A DNA stretch of 9,076 nucleotides from Prevotellaceae bacterium (GTDB lineage: Bacteria; Bacteroidota; Bacteroidia; Bacteroidales; Bacteroidaceae): the NCBI GenBank assembly GCA_022508685.1, contig JAFLUS010000060.1, positions 1 through 9,076 on the forward strand. Direction: 5' to 3'. How positions within the stretch are numbered: the first letter of the stretch is position 1; every line of letters begins with the position of its first letter. The position numbers were made by a program, and so were the translations under genes. The notes below the pieces were generated by a model that saw only the letters and a list, made by a program, of their open reading frames with translations, had not been told where the DNA came from and searched no databases. Positions 1-7,061 of the stretch are shown here, one piece after another.

Positions 1-30
1 CAACCAATCAACTAACTAAATAAACTTAAA

Positions 31-1236
31 ATGAAAACTCTGAAATCTGTAATGATGGGAGCGGCAGCAGCAACGGCTCTCCTCTGTGCGTGCGAAAGTG
101 CGCCGACTGCGACAGAACTGAAGTCGGGACTCAACCCCGACGATTTCAAGACGACCTACACGGACGACGTGAAGGGCGAGAAGGCGGTGGAACTCTACAC
201 GCTGACCAACGGCAACGGCATGGAGGTGAGCATCACCAACTTCGGCGGTCGCATCGTGAGCATCATGGTGCCCGACAAGAACGGCGACTTTCAAGACGTG
301 GTGCTGGGTTTCGACACGGCTGAAAAGTATTTCCCGACGAACAACGCCAGCGACTTCGGCGCTGCCATCGGCCGCTATGCCAACCGACTGAACCAAGGTT
401 GCATCGTGTGCGACGGCGACACCATCCAATTGCCGCAGAACAACTACGGACACTGCCTGCACGGCGGCCCTACGGGTTGGCAATATCAGGTGTATGACGC
501 TGAACTCGTGGATGCACAGACACTGAAACTGACCATGGAATCGCCCGATGGCGACAACCAGTTCCCGGGCAACGTGACGGCTGTCGTCACTTATCGTCTG
601 ACGGACGACAATGCCATCGAAATTGACTACGAGGCAACGACGGACAAGGAAACCGTCATCAACATGACCAACCACTCTTATTTCAACCTGAGCGGTAACC
701 CCGAAAACACGATCCTCGACGAAATTCTCTATGTGGATGCCGACACCTATACGCCGGTTGACTCCACCTTCATGACGACCGGTGAGAAAGCCTCTGTCGA
801 AGGCACACCGATGGATTTCCGCACGCCGAAGGCTATCGGACAGGACATTGACAAGGTGGAATTTGACCAACTCCTCTATGCACGCGGCGATGCTGCGAAA
901 GTGGCTGCCGACAAGGGTGGATACGACCACAACTGGTGTCTGAACACGGCCGGCGATGCTGAAAAGGCAGCGGTCAGACTGACTGACCCGCGCAGTGGCA
1001 TCACGCTCGAAGTCTATACGAACGAACCGGGCATCCAAGTGTATACGGGCAACTTCCAAGACGGCAGCGCCGTGGGCAAGAAAGGCATCACGTATACCCG
1101 CCAATGTGCCGTCTGCCTCGAAACGCAGAAGTACCCCGATTCTCCGAACAAGCAATGGGCAGAATCGAATGCATATCTGAAGCCGGGCGAAACCTACCAC
1201 AGTTATTGCAAGTTCAAGTTCGGCGTAGAAAAATAA
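31..1236 (+). CDS. galM: Aldose 1-epimerase (mutarotase), lipoprotein
   Basis: This 401-residue protein is an aldose 1-epimerase, which interconverts the alpha and beta anomers of free aldoses. Family landmarks are all visible: GRYANR at 114-119 (substrate-binding Arg/Asn), LHGG with His144, NHSYFNL with His215 (the usual catalytic His pair), YDHNW with Asp299, and CLETQKYPDSPN with the catalytic base Glu364. The N-terminus has Lys2 and Lys5, a hydrophobic stretch at about 7-18 and a lipobox L18-C19-A20-C21, so the mature protein probably starts at lipidated Cys21 and is exported to the periplasm or outer membrane rather than staying cytosolic like E. coli GalM. The ATG start gives an intact signal peptide and follows an A-rich leader with no Shine-Dalgarno. 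It is the first gene of the operon seen here, 38 nt before the symporter, which suggests that it supplies the transported anomer of arabinose. True sugar preference cannot be read from sequence. Confidence 0.93.
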   Translation: MKTLKSVMMGAAAATALLCACESAPTATELKSGLNPDDFKTTYTDDVKGEKAVELYTLTNGNGMEVSITNFGGRIVSIMVPDKNGDFQDVVLGFDTAEKYFPTNNASDFGAAIGRYANRLNQGCIVCDGDTIQLPQNNYGHCLHGGPTGWQYQVYDAELVDAQTLKLTMESPDGDNQFPGNVTAVVTYRLTDDNAIEIDYEATTDKETVINMTNHSYFNLSGNPENTILDEILYVDADTYTPVDSTFMTTGEKASVEGTPMDFRTPKAIGQDIDKVEFDQLLYARGDAAKVAADKGGYDHNWCLNTAGDAEKAAVRLTDPRSGITLEVYTNEPGIQVYTGNFQDGSAVGKKGITYTRQCAVCLETQKYPDSPNKQWAESNAYLKPGETYHSYCKFKFGVEK

Positions 1237-1252
1237 ACGGATCATATCATTC

Positions 1253-1274
1253 ACTTAAAATTAAATCATAAAAA
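1253..1274 (+). promoter_or_regulatory. A-rich translation leader before the symporter
   Basis: The 22 nt directly before the symporter ATG are almost only A and T and include ACTTAAAATTAAA (1253-1265). There is no Shine-Dalgarno-like purine GGAG. Bacteroidetes are known to start translation with A-rich upstream regions in place of a strong Shine-Dalgarno, so this probably acts as the initiation region. The same 13-mer recurs before araA, and a shorter form (ACTTAAAAT, 24-32) runs into the start of the mutarotase gene. The assignment is an inference from composition and position. Confidence 0.35.
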
Positions 1275-3020
1275 ATGAATTGGACAAGTAAAGAGTTCGT
1301 ATGGCTCGACTGGGCGGTTCTTGCTATTGGAATCGGCGCAGTAATCTGGGCGGTTTACCGCTCCATCATGAAAGACAAGAAAAAAATGGCTGGTGCCGAC
1401 TCACAGGACTATCTGTTCGGAAAAGGCGAGCCATGGTATGTCATCGGTATGGCAATCTTTGCTGCCAACATCGGTTCGGAACACTTGGTAGGTCTGGCCG
1501 GAACAGGTGCAAAAGACGGCGTCGGCATGGCACACTGGGAAATGCAAGGATGGATGATCCTGATCCTCGGTTGGCTGTTCGTACCATTCTATCAGTTGCT
1601 CATCAACAAGATGGGTAAAATCATCACGATGCCCGACTTCCTGAAGTTCCGCTATACGAAGCAGACGGGTTCTTGGCTCAGCATCATCACGCTGGTGGCT
1701 TACATCCTGACGAAAGTCAGCGTGACGGCGTTCACCGGCGGCGTGTTCTTCAAGTATCTGCTTGGTCTGAACTTCTGGGTAGGTGCGCTCGGTCTGATTG
1801 CCATTACAGCAGTGTTCACCGTGTTCGGCGGCATGAAGGGTGTGATGACGCTCTCTACGATCCAGACGCCCATCCTGATCATCGGTTCGTTCCTCGTGCT
1901 CTTCCTCGGTCTGGCAGCATTGGGTGGCGGCAGCATCGTTGAAGGATGGTCATCCATGATGGAGACTTGCCGCAAGGCGCATGACGGATTTGGAACGACC
2001 CACATGTTCCACACCGACCCTGCCGACCCGATGTATCCGCAACTTCCCGGCTACGTCGTATTCATCGGTGCCAGCATCATTGGTTTCTGGTACTGGTGTA
2101 CCGACCAGCACATCGTTCAGCGTGTGTTGGGTCAGGTTCCCGGCGAAAAGAACGAAGACGTGATGGCACGTGCCCGCCGTGGTACAATCGCAGCCGGTTT
2201 CTTCAAGATCCTCCCCTGCTTCATGTTCCTCATTCCGGGTATGATTGCCTACGCATTGTCGCTGAAAGAAGGTAGCGGCATCGAAATGGATATCACCAAC
2301 CATGAATCGACTGACGGCGCCTTCGCCATGATGGTGAAGAACATTCTGCCTGCCGGCATCAAGGGTATCGTGACGATTGGTTTCGTCTGCGCTCTCGTGG
2401 CTTCCTTGGCAGCATTCTTCAACAGTTGCGCTACGCTCTTCACGGAAGACTTCTACAAGCCCATGAAGCAGGGCAAGAGCGAAGAGCACTACGTACTCGT
2501 CGGCCGCGTTGCCACAGTCGTTGTCGTGCTCCTCGGTCTGGCATGGATGCCCATCATGATGAACATGGGTAACCTCTACTCTTACCTGCAAGACATCCAG
2601 TCGCTGATTGCACCGGCAATGGTTGCCGTCTTCACGCTCGGTATCTTCTCCAAGAAGATTACGCCGAAGGCTGGTGAATGGGGACTTATCGGTGGTTTCC
2701 TCATCGGTATGGTCCGCCTGATTACGAACGTGATTACGGAGTCGGGAACGGCTGTGATGGAAGGTGCGTTCTGGGCAAACACGACGTGGTTCTGGCAGAC
2801 GAACTGGCTCATCTTCGAATGCTGGCTGCTCGTCTTCATCGTCGTGATGATGGTTGTCGTTTCCTTCTTCACTCCTGCACCGACGAAGGCACAGGTGGAT
2901 GCCATCACGTTCACGGCTGACTTCAAGAAGAGCATCCGTCAGAGTTGGGGCATCTGGGACATTCTCGGCACCCTCCTCGTTGTCGGTCTCTGCGCTGCCT
3001 TCTACTGGTACTTCTGGTAA
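1275..3020 (+). CDS. Sodium:solute symporter, SGLT-like sugar transporter (probable arabinose importer)
   Basis: This 581-residue inner-membrane protein belongs to the sodium:solute symporter family (LeuT fold) and most resembles sugar symporters of the SGLT branch. About 14 hydrophobic segments can be counted, the last ending at the C-terminal Trp581, as in animal SGLTs. Clear signatures are FAANIGSEHLVGLAGTGA at 62-79, Glu89 in the second segment, WYWCTDQHIVQR at 272-283, Lys311 in GFFK, Gln439 in YSYLQ and NSCATLFTEDFY at 383-394. By comparison from memory with vSGLT and SGLT1, His70, Glu89, Lys311 and Gln439 fall at sugar-contacting positions, and Ala63, Ile66, Ala373, Ala376 and Ser377 at the Na2 sodium site. 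It lies between the exported mutarotase and araD, so L-arabinose is the likely substrate; the described Bacteroides arabinose cluster also uses such a transporter. Substrate and coupling ion are inferred. Confidence 0.9.
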   Translation: MNWTSKEFVWLDWAVLAIGIGAVIWAVYRSIMKDKKKMAGADSQDYLFGKGEPWYVIGMAIFAANIGSEHLVGLAGTGAKDGVGMAHWEMQGWMILILGWLFVPFYQLLINKMGKIITMPDFLKFRYTKQTGSWLSIITLVAYILTKVSVTAFTGGVFFKYLLGLNFWVGALGLIAITAVFTVFGGMKGVMTLSTIQTPILIIGSFLVLFLGLAALGGGSIVEGWSSMMETCRKAHDGFGTTHMFHTDPADPMYPQLPGYVVFIGASIIGFWYWCTDQHIVQRVLGQVPGEKNEDVMARARRGTIAAGFFKILPCFMFLIPGMIAYALSLKEGSGIEMDITNHESTDGAFAMMVKNILPAGIKGIVTIGFVCALVASLAAFFNSCATLFTEDFYKPMKQGKSEEHYVLVGRVATVVVVLLGLAWMPIMMNMGNLYSYLQDIQSLIAPAMVAVFTLGIFSKKITPKAGEWGLIGGFLIGMVRLITNVITESGTAVMEGAFWANTTWFWQTNWLIFECWLLVFIVVMMVVVSFFTPAPTKAQVDAITFTADFKKSIRQSWGIWDILGTLLVVGLCAAFYWYFW

Positions 3021-3059
3021 TTGATAATTTGTTGAACCATAGACATTTCACATATTCTT

Positions 3060-3770
3060 ATGTTAGAAGAACTGAAACAAAAAGTATTCAAGGCAAACCT
3101 TGACTTGGTGAAGCAAGGACTTGTCATCTTCACATGGGGAAACGTGTCGGGCATCGACCGCGAAAAGGGGTTGGTGGTCATCAAGCCGTCGGGCGTCAGT
3201 TACGACGACATGAAGGCAAGCGACATGGTCGTGGTGGACTTGGAAACGGGAAAAGTGGTTGAGGGCGACCTCAACCCCTCTTCCGACACACCGACCCACC
3301 TTGTCCTCTACAAGGCATTCCCCAACATTGCGGGCGTCGTACACACCCACTCCACTTATGCGACAGCCTTCGCACAGGCGGGCAAGGACATTCCCAACAT
3401 CGGCACGACACACGCCGACTATTTCTATCAAGCCATCCCGTGCACGCGCGACATGACTAAGGAAGAGGTGGAAGGACAATACGAACTGGAAACCGGCAAC
3501 GTGATTGTCGACGAAATCCTCAACATCCGCAAAATCAATCCCGACCACACGCCTGCCGTCCTCGTCAAGAACCATGGGCCCTTCTCGTGGGGAACCAGTC
3601 CCGACAATGCCGTGTACAATGCCAAGGTCATGGAGCAGTGTGCAAAGATGGCGTCCATCGCCTTCGCTGCCAATCCGAACCTGACGATGAACCCGTTGCT
3701 GATTGAAAAGCACTACAACCGCAAGCATGGCCCCAATGCGTATTATGGCCAGAAGGGACAGGCACACTGA
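3060..3770 (+). CDS. araD: L-ribulose-5-phosphate 4-epimerase
   Basis: This cytosolic enzyme converts L-ribulose 5-phosphate to D-xylulose 5-phosphate by retro-aldol cleavage and re-addition, the last dedicated step of L-arabinose catabolism. It is 236 residues, close to the 231 of E. coli AraD, and aligns with it end to end from MLEELK to AYYGQ. Class II aldolase/AraD features are complete: TWGNVS at 25-30, KPSG at 42-45, SSDTPTH at 74-80 containing Asp76, the zinc ligands His95 and His97 in VHTHS and His172 in NHGPF, catalytic Asp120 in THADYF, and His218 and Tyr229 in the C-terminal KHYNRKHG and AYYG motifs. The ATG start matches the E. coli N-terminus exactly. The preceding 39-nt gap is A/T-rich and has no Shine-Dalgarno. 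In gene order it sits between the transporter and araA. I see nothing missing or unusual. Confidence 0.96.
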   Translation: MLEELKQKVFKANLDLVKQGLVIFTWGNVSGIDREKGLVVIKPSGVSYDDMKASDMVVVDLETGKVVEGDLNPSSDTPTHLVLYKAFPNIAGVVHTHSTYATAFAQAGKDIPNIGTTHADYFYQAIPCTRDMTKEEVEGQYELETGNVIVDEILNIRKINPDHTPAVLVKNHGPFSWGTSPDNAVYNAKVMEQCAKMASIAFAANPNLTMNPLLIEKHYNRKHGPNAYYGQKGQAH

Positions 3771-3811
3771 TGGGCAGACTGACTGACAGACTTTTTATTC
3801 ACAATACTAAT

Positions 3812-3829
3812 ACTTAAAATTAAACAACA
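3812..3829 (+). promoter_or_regulatory. A-rich translation leader before araA
   Basis: ACTTAAAATTAAA (3812-3824) followed by CAACA lies directly before the araA ATG. It is identical over 13 nt to the leader of the symporter gene, but placed 5 nt rather than 9 nt from the start codon. No Shine-Dalgarno is present. It probably serves as the A-rich ribosome-loading region typical of Bacteroidetes. The remaining part of the gap (3771-3811) has a short GACTGACTGAC repeat and a T-run but no recognisable promoter or terminator. Confidence 0.35.
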
Positions 3830-5368
3830 ATGAAAGCATTTGAAAATTTGGAACTTTGGTGGGTGACTGGTGCACAGTTGCTCTATGGCGGTGACGCAGT
3901 AATCGCAGTCGACGCTCACTCAAAAGAAATGGTTGCAGGTCTGAACGACAGCGGCAATATTCCTATCAAGGTAGTCTATAAGGGAACGGCTAACTCTTCC
4001 AACGAAGTAGAGGCTGTGATGAAAGCGGCCAACAACGATGAAAAGTGCGTCGGCGTCATCACGTGGATGCACACGTTCTCGCCTGCCAAGATGTGGATTA
4101 AGGGTCTGCAAGACCTGCAGAAGCCTCTCCTCCACTTCCACACGCAGTACAATGCCGAAATTCCATGGGAAACGATGGACATGGACTTCATGAACCTGAA
4201 CCAAAGTGCTCATGGTGACATCGAATTCGGACACATCTGCACCCGCATGCGCGTACCCCGCAAGGTGGTCTGCGGCTATTGGAAGAGCGAAGAAGCACAA
4301 AAGAAGATTGCCGTATGGGCACGCGTTGCAGCAGGTGTTGCTGACGCCAAGAACGTGCGCTGCCTGATGTTCGGTATGAACATGAACAACGTAGCCGTAA
4401 CCGATGGCGACCGCGTAGAATTTGAACAGCGCATGGGTTACCACGTAGACTACTACCCCGTTTCATCGTTGATGGAATACTTCAAGAAGGTAACCGATGC
4501 TGAAGCAGACGCATTGGTAGAAGAATACAAGAAGGAATACACCATCAAGATCGACGAAAGCGGTGAAGAAGTATACTGGCAGAAGGTGAAGAATGCCGCT
4601 AAGGCTGAAATCGCACTCCGCCGCGTATTGAAGGACGAAGGTGCTACGGCATTCACGACCAACTTCGACGACCTCGGCGATGCTGACATCGACGACCCGA
4701 ACTTCGTAGGTTTCGACCAAATCCCCGGTCTTGCATCACAGCGCCTGATGGCAGAAGGATACGGATTTGGTGCAGAAGGCGACTGGAAGACGGCTTGCCT
4801 CTGCCGCACATTGTGGGTGATCCAGCAAGGTATGCCGACAGGCTGCTCGTTCCTCGAGGACTACACCCTCAACTTCGCCGGCGACCGCAGTTCTTGCCTC
4901 CAGAGCCACATGCTCGAAGTATGTCCGCTCATCGCTGTTGACAAACCGACCCTCGAAGTACACTTCCTTGGCATTGGTATCCGCAAGCAGCAGACTGCAC
5001 GCCTCGTCTTCACGTCGAAGGTGGGTCGCGGTATCAAGGCAACCGTCGTAGACCTCGGCAACCGCTTCCGCCTCATTTCGCAAGAAGTAGAGTGCATCGA
5101 ACCCAAGCCCATGCCCAACCTCCCCGTTGCATCCGCACTCTGGGTTCCGCAACCTACGTTCGAAATCGGTGCAGGCGCATGGATCCTTGCCGGTGGTACG
5201 CACCACAGCGCATTCTCTTACGACATCACGGAAGAGTATTGGGAAGACTTCGCTGAAATGGTGGGCATCGAATATGTCAAGATCAACAAGAACACCACGA
5301 CCAGCGAGTTCAAGCACGAACTTCAGATGAATGAAGTTTACTACATGCTGAACAAGGCACTTCGTTAA
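3830..5368 (+). CDS. araA: L-arabinose isomerase
   Basis: This cytosolic isomerase converts L-arabinose to L-ribulose. At 512 residues it is slightly longer than E. coli AraA (500) and aligns with it along its whole length. Recognisable blocks are WWVTGAQLLYG at 10-20, HTFSPAKMW at 81-89, the PLLHFHTQYNAEIPWE region at 99-114, MDFMNLNQSAHG at 118-129, and the active-site motifs. The four residues expected to bind the divalent metal and catalyse the hydride shift are present: Glu316 in AEGDWKT, Glu343 in FLEDYT, His360 in SHMLEVCP and His459 in GGTHHS. An aspartate-rich insertion of about ten residues (roughly 283-294) precedes IPGLASQRLM and is absent from the E. coli enzyme. The ATG start reproduces the E. 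coli N-terminal alignment. It follows araD by 59 nt and precedes the kinase gene by 98 nt, with a long hairpin starting just after its stop. Confidence 0.97.
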   Translation: MKAFENLELWWVTGAQLLYGGDAVIAVDAHSKEMVAGLNDSGNIPIKVVYKGTANSSNEVEAVMKAANNDEKCVGVITWMHTFSPAKMWIKGLQDLQKPLLHFHTQYNAEIPWETMDMDFMNLNQSAHGDIEFGHICTRMRVPRKVVCGYWKSEEAQKKIAVWARVAAGVADAKNVRCLMFGMNMNNVAVTDGDRVEFEQRMGYHVDYYPVSSLMEYFKKVTDAEADALVEEYKKEYTIKIDESGEEVYWQKVKNAAKAEIALRRVLKDEGATAFTTNFDDLGDADIDDPNFVGFDQIPGLASQRLMAEGYGFGAEGDWKTACLCRTLWVIQQGMPTGCSFLEDYTLNFAGDRSSCLQSHMLEVCPLIAVDKPTLEVHFLGIGIRKQQTARLVFTSKVGRGIKATVVDLGNRFRLISQEVECIEPKPMPNLPVASALWVPQPTFEIGAGAWILAGGTHHSAFSYDITEEYWEDFAEMVGIEYVKINKNTTTSEFKHELQMNEVYYMLNKALR

Positions 5369-5370
5369 TA

Positions 5371-5451
5371 TACGCATGGCACACACAGAGAAGGCGGAGA
5401 TGAACGGACGACGTTCAACATCTTCCGACTTCTCTGTGAGTGCTTTGCATA
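5371..5451 (+). other. Long imperfect RNA hairpin between araA and the kinase gene
   Basis: The arms 5371-5406 and 5412-5451 pair around a five-base loop (GACGA, 5407-5411). I count about 32 pairs by hand, including a perfect 10-bp core: CACAGAGAAG at 5384-5393 against CTTCTCTGTG at 5429-5438. Flanking helices are 5379-5382 with 5440-5443, 5395-5398 with 5424-5427, 5399-5402 with 5419-5422, and 5403-5406 with 5412-5415. There are single mismatches at 5383/5439 and 5394/5428, a one-base bulge at 5423 and a three-base bulge at 5416-5418. The outermost part (5371-5378 with 5444-5451) is weaker. It begins 2 nt after the araA stop and ends 15 nt before the kinase ATG. No U-tract follows, so it is not a standard intrinsic terminator. 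A role in transcript processing or 3'-end protection, or an origin as an inserted palindromic element, would fit; the structure is seen, the function is unknown. Confidence 0.7.
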
Positions 5452-5466
5452 ATCCACGACAACACT

Positions 5467-7056
5467 ATGGATGCAAAAAAGACAATAGAAGCGGGTAAGG
5501 CCATCCTCGGTATCGAGTTCGGTTCTACACGCATCAAGGCTGTTCTGATTGACGAAGAGAACAAGCCCATCGCACAGGGCAGCCACACATGGGAAAACCA
5601 ACTCGTCGACGGACTGTGGACCTATTCTACCGAAGCCATCTGGTATGGTCTGCAAGACTGCTATGCCGACTTGCGTGCAAACGTACTGAAGCAATACGAA
5701 GTGGAAATCGAAACATTGGCTGCCATCGGTTTCAGTGCCATGATGCACGGCTATCTGCCTTTCAAGGGCAACGACATCCTTGTCCCCTTCCGCACATGGC
5801 GCAACACCAACACCGGCAAGGCGGCAGCGGAACTTTCCGAATTGTTCAACTACAACATTCCTCTCCGCTGGAGCATCAGCCACCTCTATCAGGCTATCCT
5901 CGACAACGAAGAGCACGTAGGCGACATCGAATTCCTCACCACACTGGCAGGTTATGTGCACTGGCAAGTGACGGGGCAGAAAGTATTGGGTGTAGGCGAT
6001 GCTTCGGGTATGATTCCCGTTGACCCCAACACCAAGACTTACGACGCAGTGATGGTAGAGAAGTTCGACAAACTGATTGCTCCCAAGGGCTTCAGTTGGA
6101 AACTCCTCGACATTCTTCCCAAATCGCTGAATGCAGGCGAGAATGCAGGTTTCCTCACTCCCGAAGGTGCACTCAAACTCGACGTTTCCGGTCACTTGAA
6201 GGCAGGCATCCCTGTATGTCCTCCCGAAGGCGACGCAGGTACGGGCATGGTAGCCACCAACGCCGTTCGCCAGCGCACGGGTAACGTCAGCGCCGGAACA
6301 TCGTCTTTCTCTATGATCGTCCTTGAGAAAGAACTGACCAAGCCCTACGAGATGCTCGATATGGTAACTACCCCTGACGGCAGCCTCGTAGCCATGGTTC
6401 ACTGCAACAACTGCACCAGCGACATCAACGCATGGGTGAAACTCTTCAAGGAATACCAAGAGTTGCTCGGACTGGAAGTCGATACCAACAAACTCTATGG
6501 CGGTCTCTTCAACATTGCACTGAAGGGAGATGCCGACTGCGGTGGTATCATTTCCTACAACTACATTTCGGGCGAACCTGTTACCGGCTTGATGGACGGA
6601 CGTCCACTCTTCGTACGCAGTGCAAACGACAAATTCAACTTGGCAAACTTCATGCGTGCCCACCTCTATGGTGCAATCGGCGTGCTGAAGTTGGGTAATG
6701 ACATCCTCTTCAACGAAGAACACGTCAAGGTTGACCGCATCATGGGACACGGCGGCTACTTCACCACTCCCGTTGTCGGTCAGCGTATGCTTGCTGCCGC
6801 CCTCAACGCACCGATTTCCGTCATGGAAACTGCAGGCGAAGGTGGTGCATGGGGTATCGCCCTGCTTGCCGGATATGTGGTCAACAACGACAAGCATCTC
6901 TCTCTTGCCGACTATCTCGACCAAGTCGTATTTGCAGGAAACACAGGTACACAAGTGGCTCCGACACCCGAAGAGGTTGAAGGTTTCAACCGCTATATGG
7001 AGAACTACAAAGCAGGTCTTGCCATTGAGCAGGCTGCAGTAGACAATAAAAAATAA
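5467..7056 (+). CDS. araB: FGGY-family pentulose kinase (probable L-ribulokinase)
   Basis: This 529-residue cytosolic kinase has both FGGY domains. The N-terminal phosphate-binding segment is LGIEFGSTRIKAVLID at 14-29; MMHG at 92-95 is a substrate-side motif; EGDAGTG at 254-260 carries the probable catalytic base Asp256; GNVSAGTSSF at 272-281 contacts ATP phosphates; and GHGGYFTTPVVGQRMLAAAL at 427-446 plus AGEGGAWGIALLA at 456-468 form the C-terminal signature. From its place between araA and transketolase it should phosphorylate L-ribulose to L-ribulose 5-phosphate, the substrate of AraD. The MHG motif and overall layout are xylulokinase-like and differ from classical E. coli AraB (566 residues), so D-xylulose kinase activity is an alternative. 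I chose ATG 5467; an in-frame GTG at 5440 would add nine residues but lies inside the upstream hairpin and adds no family sequence. Confidence 0.85.
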   Translation: MDAKKTIEAGKAILGIEFGSTRIKAVLIDEENKPIAQGSHTWENQLVDGLWTYSTEAIWYGLQDCYADLRANVLKQYEVEIETLAAIGFSAMMHGYLPFKGNDILVPFRTWRNTNTGKAAAELSELFNYNIPLRWSISHLYQAILDNEEHVGDIEFLTTLAGYVHWQVTGQKVLGVGDASGMIPVDPNTKTYDAVMVEKFDKLIAPKGFSWKLLDILPKSLNAGENAGFLTPEGALKLDVSGHLKAGIPVCPPEGDAGTGMVATNAVRQRTGNVSAGTSSFSMIVLEKELTKPYEMLDMVTTPDGSLVAMVHCNNCTSDINAWVKLFKEYQELLGLEVDTNKLYGGLFNIALKGDADCGGIISYNYISGEPVTGLMDGRPLFVRSANDKFNLANFMRAHLYGAIGVLKLGNDILFNEEHVKVDRIMGHGGYFTTPVVGQRMLAAALNAPISVMETAGEGGAWGIALLAGYVVNNDKHLSLADYLDQVVFAGNTGTQVAPTPEEVEGFNRYMENYKAGLAIEQAAVDNKK

Positions 7057-7061
7057 AACCT

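Noticed and set aside
16..1254. Minus-strand open frame of 412 codons covering the mutarotase gene.
   Set aside because: It is a shadow of the + strand gene, whose composition leaves few stop codons on the complement. Its translation has no recognisable domain, while the + strand protein has all catalytic motifs.
3021..3059. Possible Bacteroidetes promoter (TAnnTTTG) in GATAATTTG before araD.
   Set aside because: The -7 match is incomplete and no TTG lies at the proper distance upstream, so internal initiation is not supported.
975..3787. Exact 13-base repeat CAGACTGACTGAC at 975-987 and 3775-3787.
   Set aside because: About one such match is expected by chance in 9 kb; one copy is inside a coding region, and the sequence is a simple internal repeat.
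3775..3800. GACTGACTGACAGAC followed by a T-run as a possible terminator after araD.
   Set aside because: The repeats are direct, not inverted, so no stem can form before the T-run, and the next operon gene starts 30 nt later.
5440..5466. GTG start that would extend the kinase by nine residues.
   Set aside because: The GTG sits in the 3' arm of the long hairpin, and the added residues match nothing in the family, whereas ATG 5467 leads directly into the conserved N-terminus.
5365..6954. Minus-strand open frame of 529 codons opposite the kinase gene.
   Set aside because: It overlaps almost the entire kinase gene, has low-complexity, family-less translation, and is explained by codon bias of the real gene.
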